A stretch of 6,691 bases of DNA from a bacterium. GTDB taxonomy: Bacteria > Desulfobacterota > Deferrimicrobia > Deferrimicrobiales > Deferrimicrobiaceae. A program made the position numbers and the translations under genes. The notes under the pieces are model-generated. The model was not told the origin of the DNA. It saw only the letters and a program-made list of their open reading frames with translations, and made no database searches. Shown piece after piece: positions 4,809 through 6,691 of this stretch. Position 1 is the stretch's first letter, and each line of letters begins with the position of its first letter. The stretch spans positions 1 to 6,691 of the forward strand of contig JAGVHM010000207.1 in assembly GCA_020056545.1 (NCBI GenBank). Reading direction: 5' to 3'.

Positions 4809-6266
4809 TTCGACCAGGTTTGTTACCCTCCCCTTTAGGGTTGCTTCACGCACTTCTTCAAGGATCGATTCGATATCCGGACCCGGAGGGATCCCCATCT
4901 CGATCAGGCGGCGTCCGGATGTGAGCGCCGGCCGCCGTGCGGCAATTCCGAGGACGGGAGGAAAGTCGCTCCCTTTTCGCCTCGCGGCTTTTGAGGATGC
5001 CTCGTATAGCACCAACAGATGTTCCGGTGTTTCACGCTTCGAGAATATCGCCTCGACGCGGGCGCGCCTGTTCTTCATGCGGCTGATTTGATTGAGGCGG
5101 CCCAGGTCCTCCAACATACGAACCACGCTTCGGACCTTTGGGAAATTCAGCCGGCGGGCGATGCCGTCGGTGCGCGGGAGGCGGAAGAGGATCCCTTCCC
5201 GTCCGCCGCCCATGCCGTGCAGGCCTCGCCCATGCCTTTTCCGTCCGGCTTCCCGAACGCGGCTCCGGCACTCCGCTTCCGCGTAGTCCACCAGCAGGTT
5301 GGCCGCCAGAAGTGTTTCCGGCAACGGGCGTCCGAGCCGTTTTTCCAGGATCGCATACCGGCGCTTTATCCGTGCCACGGCGTCTTTCCGCATTCCGCGG
5401 ACTTCCGGAAGAATGATGGGCAGGATCCCTGCGCGGCGAAGGTCTTCCACCGTGCGGGCCGGGTCCGCCGAGAGGGAGCGAAGCAGCTCGTTGATTACGC
5501 GCTCTCCCGGGATCGTCCTGAGAAAACCCGGAGCTACCCGGCGGATGGCCGCCCATGTTTTCCTTTCGATGGAATAACCCTTCCGCTCGTTCTTCTGCCG
5601 GATGGCGCGCAGCATGCGCAGAGGATCTTCACGGAACCGGTCCTCCGCTTTGCCCACTCCCCGGATGAGTTTTCGCTGTAGATCCGCGAGGCCGCCGAAG
5701 AAGTCCACGACCGCCCCGGTCAGCCGGCCCTTTACCAGACTGAATGAGAACAGGATGCTGTTAATTGTGAAGTCCCGCCGGCCGGCGTCGTCCCGGGCCT
5801 CCACGTTACTGGTCCGGACACGGAACTGCCGGTGTCCGGGGCCGGTGGAGCGCTCCGTCCTCGCGAGGGCCACGTCCAGCTCGACATCCGTCCAGGAGGT
5901 CCGCACCTTGTAGACCGCGAATGCCTTGCCGACGGGCAGGATCCGACGGATTCCCAGCGTACGGGCGGGAAGAGACCGGAGAATCGCGTCCAGACGTTCG
6001 AAGCCGACGCCGGCGACCATCAGGTCGATATCCTTGCCGGGTTTCCCCTCCGCGAAGTCCCGGACGATGCCGCCCGCGAGGTACAGTCTTCCACCCGCGT
6101 TTTCCACGGCGCGGCAGAACACAAAGAGGAAACGCCACAGCGGCTTGCGCCGGCGCAGAGACCGCAGGACGCGGGCGGAAATCTTCTTCGGGACGGCTTC
6201 CGGTAAGTGCTTGCCGGGCAGGTTCGGAAGGTAAGGTTCCGGCTTCTCCCGCGAGAGGTCGGGCAT
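4764..6266 (-). CDS. cca: Class II nucleotidyltransferase: tRNA CCA/CC/A-adding enzyme or poly(A) polymerase
   Basis: The product is 500 residues. Enzymes of this family add CMP/AMP to tRNA 3' ends, or poly(A) to RNA, in the cytoplasm. The head domain shows LYLAGGIVRD (61-70) and KDIDL (78-82) with metal-binding D79 and D81, then VGKAFAVYKV (112-121), ELDVALARTERSTGPGHR (129-146) and the class II motif RRDFTINS (163-170). The neck shows FREDPLRMLRAIR (211-223) and ERVINELL (255-262). The C-terminal LIEMGIPPGPDIESILEEV (454-472) is typical of the family's tail. No HD phosphohydrolase motif is visible; instead residues 341-358 are a Gly/Arg/His-rich insert. RFREDP resembles PcnB, whereas ERSTGPGHR resembles CCA enzymes, so exact specificity is undecided. 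ATG 6266 follows a perfect AGGAGG. It is second in an operon, 13 bases after the DUF1820 gene. Confidence 0.88.
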   Translation of the reverse strand: MPDLSREKPEPYLPNLPGKHLPEAVPKKISARVLRSLRRRKPLWRFLFVFCRAVENAGGRLYLAGGIVRDFAEGKPGKDIDLMVAGVGFERLDAILRSLPARTLGIRRILPVGKAFAVYKVRTSWTDVELDVALARTERSTGPGHRQFRVRTSNVEARDDAGRRDFTINSILFSFSLVKGRLTGAVVDFFGGLADLQRKLIRGVGKAEDRFREDPLRMLRAIRQKNERKGYSIERKTWAAIRRVAPGFLRTIPGERVINELLRSLSADPARTVEDLRRAGILPIILPEVRGMRKDAVARIKRRYAILEKRLGRPLPETLLAANLLVDYAEAECRSRVREAGRKRHGRGLHGMGGGREGILFRLPRTDGIARRLNFPKVRSVVRMLEDLGRLNQISRMKNRRARVEAIFSKRETPEHLLVLYEASSKAARRKGSDFPPVLGIAARRPALTSGRRLIEMGIPPGPDIESILEEVREATLKGRVTNLVEAEDLALRIFRGNRR

Positions 6267-6270
6267 GCCG

Positions 6271-6276
6271 CCTCCT
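6271..6276 (-). promoter_or_regulatory. Ribosome-binding site that fixes the cca start
   Basis: AGGAGG on the minus strand lies four bases before ATG 6266, within the 13-bp gap after the DUF1820 stop codon. The longer frame starting at TTG 6356 overlaps the DUF1820 gene and has no such support. Confidence 0.85.
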
Positions 6277-6279
6277 GGT

Positions 6280-6624
6280 TTAACGCCTGCCGGGCTTGCT
6301 TTCGGGAGGGCCCGTGGGTATGGGGAAAGGCGTGACGTTCCCGGCGGGCGAGGCAAGGGCGACGATCTTGTTTACACCCTCCTTTTCCACCTCGTCGATC
6401 CGCACCACGGCCGAGAGAGGGATGTAGGTGCGCTTCACGCCGGCGAACTCGGACTTGAGTTTCTCCTCGGACGGGTCGACGAGAAGGCCGCCCCGGCTGC
6501 CGAAGATGATGTCCTCGACCTCGACGAACGCGAACAGAAACCCCTGGCCCACCTTGCGCGCATAGAGCTCGTAGAGGTTCCCCTGATTCTGGAAAAGGAC
6601 GCGGTATATGGCTCTCGGTTTCAT
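6280..6624 (-). CDS. DUF1820 family protein
   Basis: The product is 114 residues, close to the roughly 105-residue size of DUF1820 proteins, which are of unknown function. The recognisable conserved core runs from residue 4 to about 87: AIYRVLFQNQGNLYELYARKV at the N-terminus, FVEVEDIIFG (33-42), LVDPSEEKLKSEFAGVKRTYIPL (48-70) and VVRIDEVEKEGVNKI (73-87). The last 25 residues are a Pro/Gly-rich, poorly conserved tail. There is no signal peptide or membrane segment, so it is probably cytoplasmic. ATG 6624 is chosen because it matches the family start and follows GAGG (6634-6637, minus strand) by nine bases; a longer frame to 6666 would include the promoter. It is the first gene of a probable operon with cca. 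Family recognition is from memory of the motif pattern and I consider it secure; function is not known. Confidence 0.9.
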   Translation of the reverse strand: MKPRAIYRVLFQNQGNLYELYARKVGQGFLFAFVEVEDIIFGSRGGLLVDPSEEKLKSEFAGVKRTYIPLSAVVRIDEVEKEGVNKIVALASPAGNVTPFPIPTGPPESKPGRR

Positions 6625-6655
6625 GGCGACCGGCCTCGAAAAATTTTGACACGCC

Positions 6656-6665
6656 AAGTATATCA
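6656..6665 (-). promoter_or_regulatory. Extended -10 promoter element for the DUF1820-cca operon
   Basis: The minus strand reads TGATATACTT: TGN joined to TATACT. No good -35 is seen at 16-18 bases. The predicted start near 6649 would give a leader of about 25 bases. It is nearly identical to the element upstream of ubiE (TGGTATACTT). Confidence 0.55.
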
Positions 6666-6691
6666 ACCTTCACGGTTCGAAATGCGAAGAA

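Noticed and set aside
5019..5681. Plus-strand 220-residue frame inside the cca gene
   Set aside because: It is a shadow: the minus-strand product in the same region carries conserved nucleotidyltransferase motifs and a perfect ribosome-binding site.

Overview
This is a 6.7 kb piece of high-G+C bacterial chromosome carrying ordinary housekeeping and envelope genes. The genes are tightly packed and mostly arranged as divergent and convergent pairs. Most coding sequence prefers G or C at third positions. The set of genes (LOG-type phosphoribohydrolase, CysK, UbiE/MenG, a FecR/DUF6600-like exported protein, DUF1820, and a class II tRNA nucleotidyltransferase/poly(A) polymerase) would fit a Desulfobacterota/Geobacter-like or related Gram-negative lineage. 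That placement is an inference and is weak. I see no tRNA, rRNA, CRISPR array, transposase, phage gene or toxin-antitoxin pair.

Layout: the last 31 codons of an unrecognised gene, probably a membrane protein (+, 2-97), run into a 175-bp imperfect palindrome with perfect 13-bp ends (83-257). Facing it is a LOG-family gene (-, 267-851). A compact divergent region follows with a clear sigma-70-type promoter (901-929) for cysK (+, 961-1944). cysK converges on ubiE/menG (-, 2008-2715). Next is a 238-bp non-coding region (2716-2953) that is unusually rich in inverted repeats. It ends at a gene for an exported Trp/Tyr-rich protein with a 200-residue Arg-rich tail (+, 2954-4756). That gene converges, with a 7-bp gap, on a two-gene minus-strand operon: a DUF1820 gene (6280-6624) followed by a cca/pcnB-type gene (4764-6266).

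The genes do not form one obvious pathway. LOG and CysK share a divergent control region. UbiE/MenG methylates a respiratory quinone. DUF1820 and the nucleotidyltransferase are probably co-transcribed. The most unusual material is non-coding: (1) the palindromic element at the first convergent junction, which seems to supply the last four residues and stop codon of the upstream gene; (2) a 20-bp hairpin with three single-base bulges, all on one arm, just before the ribosome-binding site of the exported-protein gene, plus a pair of interlocking inverted repeats about 20-60 bp further upstream; (3) two mutually exclusive hairpins at the last convergent junction. I found no convincing new multi-gene system. 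These structured elements are what deserve a follow-up.
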